Shown: positions 1-8,275 of the stretch, piece by piece
Layout of the letters: every line of letters begins with the position of its first letter
Position numbering within the stretch: position 1 is the stretch's first letter
Made by a program: the position numbers and the translations under genes
Source of the DNA: Suilimivivens sp963650485
Lineage (GTDB): Bacteria > Bacillota > Clostridia > Lachnospirales > Lachnospiraceae
Assembly: GCA_963650485.1 (NCBI GenBank)
Contig: CAVJLN010000008.1
Location: forward strand, 7,965 to 71,964
Direction: 5' to 3'
DNA length: 64,000 nt
The notes under the pieces: generated by a model
The model's database searches: none
Seen by the model: the letters and a program-made list of their open reading frames with translations, nothing else
What the model was told of the DNA's origin: nothing

Positions 1-2
1 CG

Positions 3-1601
3 GACGCTTCCCTTCCGCTCCTTTATTTTACCAGTCAAAATAAGAAAAGCCCAATGACTGCGCCGGGCTTTACCATGCTTTTGCGTAAACACTTACAAAA
101 CGGCAGGATTACCGAAATCACCCAGCCGGGGTTAGAGCGTATCATCGAACTTCATGTGGAGCATTATAACGAATTGGGCGATCTTTGCCACAAACGCCTG
201 ATCATCGAGCTGATGGGGAAGCACAGCAATATCATCTTCGTGAATGAAGAGAATAAAATCATCGACAGCATCAAGCATATTTCCGGTATGGTAAGCTCTG
301 TCCGTGAGGTGCTTCCCGGACGCGATTATTTCATTCCGGAGACACAGGACAAGGCCGATCCCCTTACCGTCACGCAGGAGGTTTTCTGTGAACGCTTCCT
401 GTCGAAGGCACTTCCTGCCTACAAAGCAATCTACGGTAACTTCACGGGACTCTCGCCGTTCTTTGCACAGGAATTGTGTTATGAAGCAAGTGTCGACGGA
501 GATCTTCCAACCGAGTACTTCACGACTTCTTCTGAAGGACAGAGTGCTCTTTCGCGGTTATATGATGCTTTTGCCGCATCCATGCAACGCATTAAGGATG
601 CCGATTTTGCACCGTTTATTGTCTATGAAAATGGTAAGCCGGTGGAGTTTTCCGCACTTCCTCTATGCAGCTACCCGAAGGAAGAATGTACCTCCTATTC
701 CTCCATCAGCGATCTGTTAGAGCATTACTATGCGGAGAAAAATGCTTACACAAGGATCCGCCAGCGTTCCGTGGATCTGCGTAAGATTGTGCAGACCATT
801 TTAGAGCGTGATATCAAGAAATACGATCTGCAGCTACACCAGATGAAGGATACCGAAAAGAAAGAGAAATATAAGGTTTACGGCGAATTGATCAACACCT
901 ATGGTTATAATGTTGCACCCGGAAGCAGATCCATGGAAGCATTGAATTATTATACCAACGAAATGATCACAATTCCTCTGGATCCGCAGCTTACACCGAT
1001 CGAAAACAGCAAGAAATATTTTGATAAATACGGAAAGCTGAAACGTACCTACGAGGCACTCTCCCAACTTACGATCGAGGTCAAGGCGGAGATTGATCAT
1101 CTGGAATCCATCCAGAATGCGCTCGATATTGCACAGTCTGAGGATGACCTTGCACAGATCAAGGAAGAAATGGTCGAAAGCGGTTATGTCCGCCGGAAGG
1201 GAAATGCGAAAAAGACCCGCTTCAAGAACCATCCGCTTCACTATATCAATCCGGACGGTTTTCATATTTATGTTGGAAAAAACAATTTTCAGAATGAGGA
1301 GCTGACCTTCCAGTTTGCAACCGGCAATGACTGGTGGTTTCATGCGAAGGGCCGACCGGGCTCCCACGTCCTTGTGAAGTGTGAAGGACGGGAGCTCACC
1401 GATGCCACCTACGAAGATGCGGCAAGGCTTGCTGCCTTTTATTCCAAGGCAAAGGGGCAGTCCAGAGTTGAAGTCGATTATCTCCAGAAGAAGAACGTTA
1501 AAAAGCCCGGCGGTGCGAAACCAGGCTTTGTTGTATACTATACCAATTATTCGATGTTGATTGATGCGGATATTTCCAGACTGACCTTAGTTGAGGAATA
1601 A
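3..1601 (+). CDS. rqcH: Rqc2 homolog RqcH (NFACT protein), 5'-truncated
   Basis: This gene runs off the left edge: the frame is open from base 3, and the residues before the first internal ATG at 54 continue the family's N-terminal domain, so the true start lies outside the window. RqcH binds obstructed 50S subunits and recruits tRNA-Ala to add C-terminal alanine tails to stalled nascent chains. Visible parts are most of NFACT-N, a charged helical, coiled-coil-like middle, and a C-terminal NFACT-R (DUF814) domain with the typical DWWFHAKGRPGSHV stretch about 90 residues from the end. Over 530 residues are visible, close to the usual 560-590, so little is missing. It is one of four plus-strand genes and converges with the flippase gene across a 37-bp gap. 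The family call is firm; the ribosome-rescue role is inferred from characterised homologues. Confidence 0.93.
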   Translation, partial: DASLPLLYFTSQNKKSPMTAPGFTMLLRKHLQNGRITEITQPGLERIIELHVEHYNELGDLCHKRLIIELMGKHSNIIFVNEENKIIDSIKHISGMVSSVREVLPGRDYFIPETQDKADPLTVTQEVFCERFLSKALPAYKAIYGNFTGLSPFFAQELCYEASVDGDLPTEYFTTSSEGQSALSRLYDAFAASMQRIKDADFAPFIVYENGKPVEFSALPLCSYPKEECTSYSSISDLLEHYYAEKNAYTRIRQRSVDLRKIVQTILERDIKKYDLQLHQMKDTEKKEKYKVYGELINTYGYNVAPGSRSMEALNYYTNEMITIPLDPQLTPIENSKKYFDKYGKLKRTYEALSQLTIEVKAEIDHLESIQNALDIAQSEDDLAQIKEEMVESGYVRRKGNAKKTRFKNHPLHYINPDGFHIYVGKNNFQNEELTFQFATGNDWWFHAKGRPGSHVLVKCEGRELTDATYEDAARLAAFYSKAKGQSRVEVDYLQKKNVKKPGGAKPGFVVYYTNYSMLIDADISRLTLVEE

Positions 1602-1638
1602 ATGGATTAAGACGTTTCCAGAATGATCCGGAGCATTC

Positions 1639-3372
1639 TTAATCATCCAGCCAGTAATCTTCATCATCCGGTGTCGGGAGCTTTGCTTCCGGCACATTTT
1701 TATTTTTGCCAGCAGTTGAATCAGCCGATGCCTCCGGTCTTAACAAGTGGATCTTCTTCGCAATCTTAATCAGAAGCATTCCCCTCGGCAGACTCTTCAT
1801 CTCCTCTTCCGTAATGGCTTTCCATCGAATCACCAGTACGAAATAGACTACGCAGGCAAGCCCGATCGCAACCGCCAGACACAGCAGATTAATCGGAACG
1901 AGCAGATAGAGTCCGAAGTAGGTTCCGTACGCCACTGCTCCCATTAAAATGGAGCACAGAATCGGCCGGGCAAAGGTTCGATCCACTTCCTGCTTATATT
2001 TCAAATGCTTATGCACAGAAATTCCGTTGAAGATGCATAAGAGAAATGCATAAATAACACCGGAACCTGCATAGCAGTATAGACCCCATTCCGGAGCAAG
2101 ATAAACCATGCCAAGCACCATAACGACCGCATGAATGATCAATGCCAGCAATGCATTAATGATTGGTGTGTTCATCTTCCCGATCGACTGTAAAACCGCC
2201 TGGGTAAGAGTAGACAGACCATATAACACAATCGTTACGGCAAGCACGGCAAGCATGGCTGCTGAAATATCTAAGGATGCCTTCTGGTGAAAAATCACCT
2301 GTACACAAGGCCGGCTCAAAATTCCCATTCCCACAGCCGCCGGAATGGAAATGAACATCGTAACCTTCACCGAGCGTGCCACCTTATTCCTCACACCCTC
2401 AAGATCACCACGTGCAAAGTCACTGGAAATACCCGGGATCAGAGCCGTTGCCATCGCACTTGCCAATGCAATCGGAATATTGGCAAGCTTCGTTGCCTTC
2501 GCCATCGCGCTTAGATCAAAGGATACAGCTGTTTCGGTCTTCTGCTGGATCGTAAGTGAAATTGTCTGGTAAATCTTCTGATCCAGAAAGGTATTAATGT
2601 TATAAATCGCCGTACTTAAGATAAACGGTGTCACCACCATAATAATCATCTTGAAAATTTCTTTGCGGGAATCCTCATGAACCGTCTTATCCCGGTCGAT
2701 CTGCCGATGAATCATGCCCTTATTCAGGGCATATACGCCCATCATAAACAACAGAGCAAAAAGGACGCCGGCTCCAGTACCAATTGTACCTCCGGCCGCA
2801 CCGTACGAAGCACGTGTTGTCTCACTTTCTCCTGTTGTAAGATCAACAAGCAGATAGGCCATCAGTACACTTACTCCGGCATTCACTACCTGCTCCAGGA
2901 TCTGGGAAACAGATGTCTGAACCATGGACTTGTGTGCCTGAAAATATCCGCGGAATACACCAAGGATACCACTAAAAAATATCGTCGGTGCAAGAATTCG
3001 AAGAGGCAGTACCGAACCTGCGAGATCCACCATGAATGAAGCAAAGAAAAACACAAATAAGCTGGCAATTCCACCAACTACCAGCACATAAATCAATGCA
3101 TACTGAAAAATCCGGTGTGCATTCCGATATTCTCTTTTGGCGAGCTTCTGTGCGATGACCTTCGATACGGCTGACGGAATACTATAGGAAGAAATCAGAA
3201 GGACGATACTGTATGCCGTGTAAGCATTGCTGTAGTATCCAAAACCTTCATCTCCGATAATATTCGTTAAAGGTGTATTATACAAAAGCCCGATGATGCG
3301 GACAATGATTCCGGCTACGGCCAGAATCCCCGCCTGCATAATCAGTCCATCTTTTTTCTTGTTATTCGGCAT
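1639..3372 (-). CDS. SpoVB/MurJ-family polysaccharide flippase (MOP superfamily)
   Basis: A predicted polytopic membrane protein of 577 residues with about 14 hydrophobic segments, followed by a charged cytoplasmic tail that ends in acidic residues. It belongs to the MOP exporter superfamily near SpoVB/YtgP/MurJ, lipid-linked oligosaccharide flippases used in peptidoglycan or spore cortex synthesis. The start chosen is the ATG at 3372, which has a GGGAG about ten bases upstream; a longer in-frame start 17 codons earlier has no ribosome-binding site and overlaps the promoter. It is monocistronic, with its own sigma-A promoter and a terminator of the neighbouring bioY operon behind that. Clostridia often carry several paralogues, so SpoVB versus a vegetative flippase cannot be decided from sequence alone; the vegetative-looking promoter favours a role outside sporulation. 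Confidence 0.85.
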   Translation of the reverse strand: MPNNKKKDGLIMQAGILAVAGIIVRIIGLLYNTPLTNIIGDEGFGYYSNAYTAYSIVLLISSYSIPSAVSKVIAQKLAKREYRNAHRIFQYALIYVLVVGGIASLFVFFFASFMVDLAGSVLPLRILAPTIFFSGILGVFRGYFQAHKSMVQTSVSQILEQVVNAGVSVLMAYLLVDLTTGESETTRASYGAAGGTIGTGAGVLFALLFMMGVYALNKGMIHRQIDRDKTVHEDSRKEIFKMIIMVVTPFILSTAIYNINTFLDQKIYQTISLTIQQKTETAVSFDLSAMAKATKLANIPIALASAMATALIPGISSDFARGDLEGVRNKVARSVKVTMFISIPAAVGMGILSRPCVQVIFHQKASLDISAAMLAVLAVTIVLYGLSTLTQAVLQSIGKMNTPIINALLALIIHAVVMVLGMVYLAPEWGLYCYAGSGVIYAFLLCIFNGISVHKHLKYKQEVDRTFARPILCSILMGAVAYGTYFGLYLLVPINLLCLAVAIGLACVVYFVLVIRWKAITEEEMKSLPRGMLLIKIAKKIHLLRPEASADSTAGKNKNVPEAKLPTPDDEDYWLDD

Positions 3373-3402
3373 TCGTTTAACGCTCCCAAAATTTACAAGC
3401 TT

Positions 3403-3431
3403 ATTATACGTTTTAGGGGTCAAACCGTCAA
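3403..3431 (-). promoter_or_regulatory. sigma-A promoter of the flippase gene
   Basis: On the minus strand TTGACG (3426-3431) is followed after 17 bases by a perfect TATAAT (3403-3408). The flippase ATG lies about 30 bases downstream, giving a short leader. Confidence 0.7.
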
Positions 3432-3463
3432 CCTGTTTTATCGCACAGCATTACTCACTGTAA

Positions 3464-3502
3464 GGCAAAAACAGGAAGTGAACATTTACTGCTCACTCCC
3501 TG
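3464..3502 (-). terminator. Intrinsic terminator of the bioY-DUF1284 operon
   Basis: On the minus strand a stem AGGGAGTGA / TCACTTCCT with an 11-base loop is followed by GTTTTTG. It sits about 25 bases past the stop codon of the DUF1284 gene and before the flippase promoter. Confidence 0.75.
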
Positions 3503-3526
3503 TCCATATCATGTTGTTCTTCCTAA

Positions 3527-3934
3527 TCACTCTTTATGGCATATACTGCCCCATTCACAGTCTCCGCAGATTTTTCTGCCATTTCCTGCTTGGAGGATTC
3601 TTGTTTCCACCAGAGTCTCCAGTTCATGGAATGTGATTCTCTGACCACTTTCCAGACCACAATACGCCAGCACGCCGGCATCATAAGCATTCACCTTTCC
3701 ATAGGTCTCACAGTTCCCGTTCCGGTTGTGAGGGCAGGCGTCGCAGATGTCATCCGTCCGTGTTACCAGCTCAATCAAATCCTCTCCGTTATTTTGAAGA
3801 AGTGCTTCCTTGACCTGCGCCATATACTCGGAAAAGGTGTTACTGTATCCCTTCCCTTCGAAGAAATAAAGGCACATCCCATGATGCGGCCGGATGTGAT
3901 ATAAAACTTTCGATTCTTTCATCTTAGTTCTCAT
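3527..3934 (-). CDS. DUF1284 family protein, cysteine-rich
   Basis: A 135-residue cytoplasmic protein with the DUF1284 signature RPHHGMCLYFFEGKGYS near the N-terminus. It has two cysteine groups: CDACPHNRNGNC around residues 65-76, and CGDCEWGSIC near the C-terminus. This spacing suggests a metal or iron-sulfur site, but the family's function is unknown. Its start overlaps the end of bioY; the ATG at 3934 and a second at 3922 are both possible and neither has a strong Shine-Dalgarno, so translation is probably coupled to bioY. It ends the bioY operon and would therefore share BirA control. A link to biotin, an Fe-S enzyme product, is only suggestive. Confidence 0.8.
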   Translation of the reverse strand: MRTKMKESKVLYHIRPHHGMCLYFFEGKGYSNTFSEYMAQVKEALLQNNGEDLIELVTRTDDICDACPHNRNGNCETYGKVNAYDAGVLAYCGLESGQRITFHELETLVETRILQAGNGRKICGDCEWGSICHKE

Positions 3935-4475
3935 TCAGCTTCAGAATTTTACCAAGTCTCTTGCTTAAAACAAGTGCCAGTGCAATCTTAATCAGATCCG
4001 GGATGATGAAAGGAATAACACACCAGCCAAGTACAGTTGCAAGTCCTACTGCACCTGCATTTCCGGCATATACCACCATAAACCATACGGTTCCGATCGC
4101 ATAGCACACCATGAGGCCAAGTACCATGGATAAGCCCAGCACCCAGATCTTTTTTCCAAGAAGTGCTTCCATCAGCCACATTAATAATGCTGAGAATAAA
4201 AAACCGACAATATAACCTCCGGTCTGTCCAAGCAGGATTCCAAATCCACCGGAGAAGCCGGCAAATACCGGAATCCCGACTGCACCAAGCAGAATATAAA
4301 TCAGTACCGAAAGGCTTCCTCTCTTACCACCAAGCACCCCTACTGCAAGAAATACAGCAAAGGTCTGAAGGGTAAAAGGAACTGTTGTCGGAATGGAAAT
4401 CCAGGAACAGATCGCAATTAATACTGCGAATACAGCAATGTAAACCATGTCAAGTGTCTTAAATTTATTTGTCAT
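3924..4475 (-). CDS. bioY: Biotin transporter BioY (ECF substrate-binding component)
   Basis: A 183-residue integral membrane protein with about six hydrophobic helices. Family features are the N-terminal stretch with TVPFTLQTFAVFLA and the glycine-rich GLLGGKRG-type region that follows. BioY is the S-component that captures biotin and works with a shared ECF module (EcfA, EcfA', EcfT), which is not encoded in this window. It is the first gene of a two-gene unit with the DUF1284 gene. The upstream region carries a sigma-A promoter whose -35 box lies inside a BirA-type operator, so repression when biotin is ample is expected. Length and topology are normal for the family. Confidence 0.95.
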   Translation of the reverse strand: MTNKFKTLDMVYIAVFAVLIAICSWISIPTTVPFTLQTFAVFLAVGVLGGKRGSLSVLIYILLGAVGIPVFAGFSGGFGILLGQTGGYIVGFLFSALLMWLMEALLGKKIWVLGLSMVLGLMVCYAIGTVWFMVVYAGNAGAVGLATVLGWCVIPFIIPDLIKIALALVLSKRLGKILKLNEN

Positions 4476-4517
4476 CTTATAAAACCATACCTTTCCGGCT
4501 ATCCTTTAGCCTTTGTC

Positions 4518-4571
4518 AGAATAGCATGGCAAAAGATGATTGTCAACTTGTTTTTATGACATGGTTTACAT
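4518..4571 (-). promoter_or_regulatory. bioY promoter overlapped by a BirA operator
   Basis: On the minus strand the half-sites TGTAAACC (4563-4570) and GTTGACAA (4540-4547) face each other across about 15 bases, matching the known TTGTWAACC-N14/15-GGTTWACAA BirA operator of Firmicutes. The second half contains a perfect -35 TTGACA (4541-4546), followed after 17 bases by TATTCT (4518-4523). Bound BirA-biotinyl-AMP would cover the -35 box. Element positions are seen; regulation is inferred from the BirA-BioY regulon. Confidence 0.82.
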
Positions 4572-4608
4572 TTCTTTTCCTTTTCTATATAAGGTTATAA
4601 AAATCTTT

Positions 4609-6054
4609 CTATCCAATCAGCCAGTCGTACATCTCCTGATACTTCTGTGCGGATACATGCCAGGAGAAATCGGCTGCCATGGCACGATCCACCATCTTAT
4701 TCCACTCACGCTTCTTATCGTAGTAGATCTTCTCTGCATAGCGGATGGTCGATAGCATCTCATGCGCATTATAATTCGTAAAGGAAAAACCGGTTCCCTT
4801 ACTTTCATATTCATTATACGGTTCTACGGTATCCTTAAGTCCGCCTGTTTCACGGACAATCGGAATGGTTCCGTAACGTAAACTCATTAACTGGCTTAAG
4901 CCACAGGGTTCAAACAGGGACGGCATCAGGAATGCATCTGCCGCTGCATAAATCTTGTGCGACAACTGATCGGAATAGTAAATATTCGCAGATACCTTGT
5001 TGTTGTACTTCCAGTCAAAGTGACGGAACATGTTCTCGTACCGTTCTTCTCCTGTACCCAATACCACAATCTGCACCTCATCCTGACAAAGCTCATCCAT
5101 CACATAGGCAATCAGATCGAAACCTTTCTGATCGGTAAGCCGTGAAACAATACCAATCATCATCTTCTTATCATCCTTATCAAGACCAAGCTCTTCCTGT
5201 AGTGCTCTCTTGTTCTTTACCTTCTCCTTACGGAAGTTCACTGCATTATAAGGGTACGGAATGTTCTTATCCGTTTCCGGATTGAAATCGTCATAGTCAA
5301 TGCCGTTCACAATTCCACGCAGGTCCTTGCTTCTTGCGCGGAGCAGACCATCCAGATGTTCTCCATAGAATTCCGTCTTAATCTCTTCGGCATAAGTCTC
5401 ACTTACGGTTGTGATGGCATCCGCATAGACGATACCGCCCTTTAACAGATTCGCATCCTTATAAGATTCCAGCTTATCCGGTGTAAAGAAATAATCCGGA
5501 AGTCCGGTGATATCCTTCACATCATCAATGCCCCATTTCCCCTGGAACTTGAGATTGTGAATGGTCATAACCGTCTTGATACCCCAGTAGAATTCATTTC
5601 CTTGGAAACGCTCCTTTAAGTATACCGGAATCAGACCCGTCTGCCAGTCGTGGCAGTGAATCAGATCCGGTTTAAAATCAATAATCGGCAGAATGGATAA
5701 TGCAGCTTTAGAGAAAAATGCAAACTTCTCAATCTCGTATAAGGCATTGTCCCCATACGGCTTAAAGCCTCCAAAATACATTTCATTATCAATGAAATAG
5801 TACTTTACACCATCCACTTCCGCGGTAAGTATTCCCACATATTCGTTTTTCCAATGAAAGTCCATATAAAAATGGGTGACATAGGTGAGCTTATCCTTCA
5901 TCTCCTGCTTCATGCAGGTGTATTTCGGAAGTATCACGCGCACGTCAAAATACTGCTTGTCAATGCACTTCGGCAATGATCCGACAACATCTGCCAATCC
6001 ACCCGTTTTAATAAATGGAACACCTTCTGATGCGACAAAAAGAATTTTTTTCAT
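4609..6054 (-). CDS. glgA: Glycogen synthase GlgA
   Basis: A 481-residue GT5 glycosyltransferase that extends alpha-1,4-glucan from ADP-glucose. The N-terminal KTGGLADVVGSLPK (about residues 16-29) is the ADP-glucose-binding motif, and the C-terminal FEPCGLSQLMSLRYG holds the catalytic glutamate region. The start at 6054 is preceded by GGGAGG at good spacing; the longer open frame upstream runs into a repeat element and is not used. Length is typical. The gene stands alone here without glgB, glgC or glgP, so the rest of the glycogen pathway must be elsewhere. A repeat of about 134 bp lies between it and the Spo0A-like gene upstream. In clostridia glycogen is often built before sporulation. 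Confidence 0.96.
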   Translation of the reverse strand: MKKILFVASEGVPFIKTGGLADVVGSLPKCIDKQYFDVRVILPKYTCMKQEMKDKLTYVTHFYMDFHWKNEYVGILTAEVDGVKYYFIDNEMYFGGFKPYGDNALYEIEKFAFFSKAALSILPIIDFKPDLIHCHDWQTGLIPVYLKERFQGNEFYWGIKTVMTIHNLKFQGKWGIDDVKDITGLPDYFFTPDKLESYKDANLLKGGIVYADAITTVSETYAEEIKTEFYGEHLDGLLRARSKDLRGIVNGIDYDDFNPETDKNIPYPYNAVNFRKEKVKNKRALQEELGLDKDDKKMMIGIVSRLTDQKGFDLIAYVMDELCQDEVQIVVLGTGEERYENMFRHFDWKYNNKVSANIYYSDQLSHKIYAAADAFLMPSLFEPCGLSQLMSLRYGTIPIVRETGGLKDTVEPYNEYESKGTGFSFTNYNAHEMLSTIRYAEKIYYDKKREWNKMVDRAMAADFSWHVSAQKYQEMYDWLIG

Positions 6055-6082
6055 CACGAACCTCCCACTATCCATTATTAAC

Positions 6083-6230
6083 AATAATTGTAACTGTTCA
6101 GTACCTTCACAGTTACGATGCAAAATCCATTCCAGATCGGCTTCGCCGATGGGATTTTACATTACTGAATCACGTTCTTACGGTCTCAGCAGCAAATGCT
6201 TCGGCCTGTACTGAATAGCTATTAATAATT
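6083..6230. repeat. MITE-like element with terminal inverted repeats and 7-bp direct repeats
   Basis: A 134-bp non-coding segment (6090-6223) begins GTAACTGTTCAGTA and ends with the imperfect inverse TACTGAATAGCTATT (11 of 14 positions match). It is flanked on both sides by AATAATT (6083-6089 and 6224-6230), as expected for a target-site duplication. Inside, 6122-6158 can fold into a bulged hairpin with an ATCGGC-TTC-GCCGAT tip and AAAATCC/GGATTTT base. The left end also pairs as TAACTGT / ACAGTTA (6091-6097, 6109-6115). It carries no gene. The flanks are AT-rich, so the direct repeat could be chance. Confidence 0.6.
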
Positions 6231-6309
6231 ATACAACATCCTTACCATCAATAAAAGCAGAAATTTTCGCAGTCGCATTTTATGCAAGTCGTATTTTAGG
6301 AAATCTTAC

Positions 6310-6840
6310 TCAACGGTACTTCAACCGGATTTTATCTGCAATGAGTGCGATGAACTCCGAATTGGTCGGTTTTCCTTTCCCTGTATTAATCGTATAGCCG
6401 AACATGTCATCCAGGGTTTCCATTCTTCCACGGTTCCATGCCACTTCAATTGCATGACGGATGGCTCGTTCCACACGGCTTGACGTTGTCTGGTACCTTT
6501 TTGCAATGGTCGGATACAGAATCTTCGTGATGGAACCCATCATTTCCGAATCATTCACGGACATCATAATGGCCTCGCGCAGATACTGATAGCCTTTAAT
6601 ATGTGCCGGAACACCGATTTCATGGATCATATCGGTCACATCCTGCTCTAAATCAAAGCTTTTCTCTTCCCATGCTGCAATGGTATTTATTTTCGGTAAA
6701 TTCAGATTACTTTCTTCTTCTCCCTTTATGGACGGTACGGTAATGACCACCTGAAATTCTCTGTTGTTTTGCATCAGACTCCCAATGAGCTGATAGACAC
6801 TTTCCGTGTCTTTTCCTGCGGATAACTCAATTTGCTGCAT
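6310..6840 (-). CDS. Stand-alone Spo0A C-terminal DNA-binding domain protein
   Basis: This 176-residue protein carries a complete Spo0A_C domain (about residues 65-176). It includes the highly conserved HEIGVPAHIKGYQYLREAI, SITKILYPTIAKRY, SSRVERAIRHAIEVAWNRG and KPTNSEFIALIADKIRL segments. The usual receiver domain (about 120 residues with the phosphorylated aspartate) is absent and replaced by about 65 unrelated residues. The start at 6840 has a strong AAGGAG seven bases upstream, and no receiver remnant is visible in the 143 bases before it, so this looks like a designed short protein rather than a broken spo0A. In many clostridia full spo0A follows spoIVB; here an S66 peptidase gene lies between. 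It may act independently of the phosphorelay at 0A boxes. Whether a full-length spo0A exists elsewhere cannot be told. Confidence 0.9.
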   Translation of the reverse strand: MQQIELSAGKDTESVYQLIGSLMQNNREFQVVITVPSIKGEEESNLNLPKINTIAAWEEKSFDLEQDVTDMIHEIGVPAHIKGYQYLREAIMMSVNDSEMMGSITKILYPTIAKRYQTTSSRVERAIRHAIEVAWNRGRMETLDDMFGYTINTGKGKPTNSEFIALIADKIRLKYR

Positions 6841-6927
6841 AAAATTCTCCTTTTCCTTCTTCAGAGGAGGTTTCCTGACGGATTTCTCCATCAGTTAACA
6901 CAAGCTCTGGCAATTCCCGATAAAAAC

Positions 6928-6956
6928 ATTATAGGAAACAGGATTTTCGAGTGCAA
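6928..6956 (-). promoter_or_regulatory. sigma-A promoter of the Spo0A-like gene
   Basis: On the minus strand TTGCAC (6951-6956), 17 bases, then a perfect TATAAT (6928-6933). It lies about 90 bases upstream of the start codon, inside the gap after the S66 peptidase gene. No clear sigma-H promoter or 0A box was recognised next to it. Confidence 0.65.
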
Positions 6957-6983
6957 CTGTAAGTTATCGCACGATTTTATTCG

Positions 6984-8135
6984 TTATTTGTATTCATACC
7001 GGACGAAAAGCTGCTTCTGTCCATAGATAATCTCTGAGAGCGCCCCATTCACAATCGGCATAGCCGGTGGCAAATGCCCCAGATCTGCATCCATGATGAC
7101 CGGAACCTTGTACTTTTCTGTGGTAGATAAAATGGCACGATACTGATCCATTCCCATCATTTCTTCCCCGAAGCACAGCGGGCGTCCGATCAGAAAGCCT
7201 GCCGTATTTGAAAACCAGCCCGCCTGATCCATCTGCCACATGGCTCTCCGGATATCAAACACATTGAGATCACAGGATTCGAGGAACCAGATGATTCCAT
7301 CCTTCCCATAGGTTTCATTAAATTCCTTTACCTTATCATATGGTGTGCCGGCAAGGAGCTGCAAGCAATCCATGCAGCCTCCCAGAAGCCGTCCCTTCAT
7401 TCGGATAGAATCCGTTTCTTCATACCTTCCTATTGTCGTATTTTTTTGCAGCAGATTTTCATCTGATAATTTTTCTGATAAAATTGTATTTTTTATCTCT
7501 GATTCAGCATGGTTAGAAAAAGCTATGCCATTCCTTTCGGGAATATCGTATCCCCTGAGAGCGGAAGGTTCTGTACAGTGATAAGGAAGCAGGGGATGCT
7601 CTTTATCCTTATTCTTCTCTTTTTCCCAGAAAGGATAACTGTGAATCTCCTTCTTCTTTCCCTGCAAAACAGCAAGGGCATCCTCCAGACTTTCATGATA
7701 TGGTTCCATGCCAAAGGAAGCTGCACAGGGTCCGTACAGGGCAGCCACATCACAGAGCGTCGTCAACAAAAAGGTAAAGTTCGTGTTGTCAGAATATCCC
7801 ATATACCATTTGGGATCTGCTTTTCTGACCCGTTCAAAATCCATATAAGGCAGAATGGTACACATCAGCTCCCCGCCACCGCAGGAAATCAGAATCTCGT
7901 TACTCTTCTTCTCGTAGTATTCCATCAGTTCTTCGGCACACCTCTGCGGAGTATTGCTGATTCCGATGCCGCTTCCTTCGTAACAGTTCGGTCCAAGCTC
8001 CGTAACAAATCCGCGATCATGAAGCTTCTGTAGTGCACTGTCAAAGCAGGTATGATACGGTTCAACGGCACAGCCAAACGAAGGTGCCACAAAGCCGATG
8101 GTTCCATGTTCTTTCAAAAATTCCGGGTATCGCAT
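6984..8135 (-). CDS. S66 family peptidase (LD-carboxypeptidase/MccF-like)
   Basis: A 383-residue cytoplasmic serine peptidase of family S66, which contains LD-carboxypeptidases that trim peptidoglycan tetrapeptides and MccF enzymes that cleave microcin C-type acyl-adenylates. The nucleophile lies in WYMGYSDNTNF (around residues 113-123), the glutamate in WFLESCD, and the histidine in DADLGHLPPAMPI near the C-terminus. Compared with LdcA it has an extra charged, poorly conserved insertion of roughly 45 residues in the middle (about 180-230), as MccF-type members often do. The gene sits between spoIVB and the Spo0A-like gene with its own AAGGAG ribosome-binding site. Its upstream gap holds a striking set of inverted half-sites. 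Cell-wall recycling versus self-immunity cannot be decided. Confidence 0.88.
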   Translation of the reverse strand: MRYPEFLKEHGTIGFVAPSFGCAVEPYHTCFDSALQKLHDRGFVTELGPNCYEGSGIGISNTPQRCAEELMEYYEKKSNEILISCGGGELMCTILPYMDFERVRKADPKWYMGYSDNTNFTFLLTTLCDVAALYGPCAASFGMEPYHESLEDALAVLQGKKKEIHSYPFWEKEKNKDKEHPLLPYHCTEPSALRGYDIPERNGIAFSNHAESEIKNTILSEKLSDENLLQKNTTIGRYEETDSIRMKGRLLGGCMDCLQLLAGTPYDKVKEFNETYGKDGIIWFLESCDLNVFDIRRAMWQMDQAGWFSNTAGFLIGRPLCFGEEMMGMDQYRAILSTTEKYKVPVIMDADLGHLPPAMPIVNGALSEIIYGQKQLFVRYEYK

Positions 8136-8275
8136 TTGATTTCTCCTTGTTGTCTTTTTATAGTCAATAAACTCTTAAGTATCCTTCCTCAATATCGCCA
8201 GATACGCTTCGTATGCAAACACTCTGTTTCTTGCAGCATTAGTTGTTTCCTGCACGCTTCATGCCTTTTCGCCCC

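Noticed and set aside
834..1367. 177-codon antisense ORF within rqcH
   Set aside because: Composition is that of a shadow frame; no ribosome-binding site or promoter.
6841..6983. Lost or frameshifted receiver domain in front of the Spo0A-like gene
   Set aside because: No frame in this gap encodes receiver motifs; it contains a good sigma-A promoter and leader instead, so the short protein is intact.
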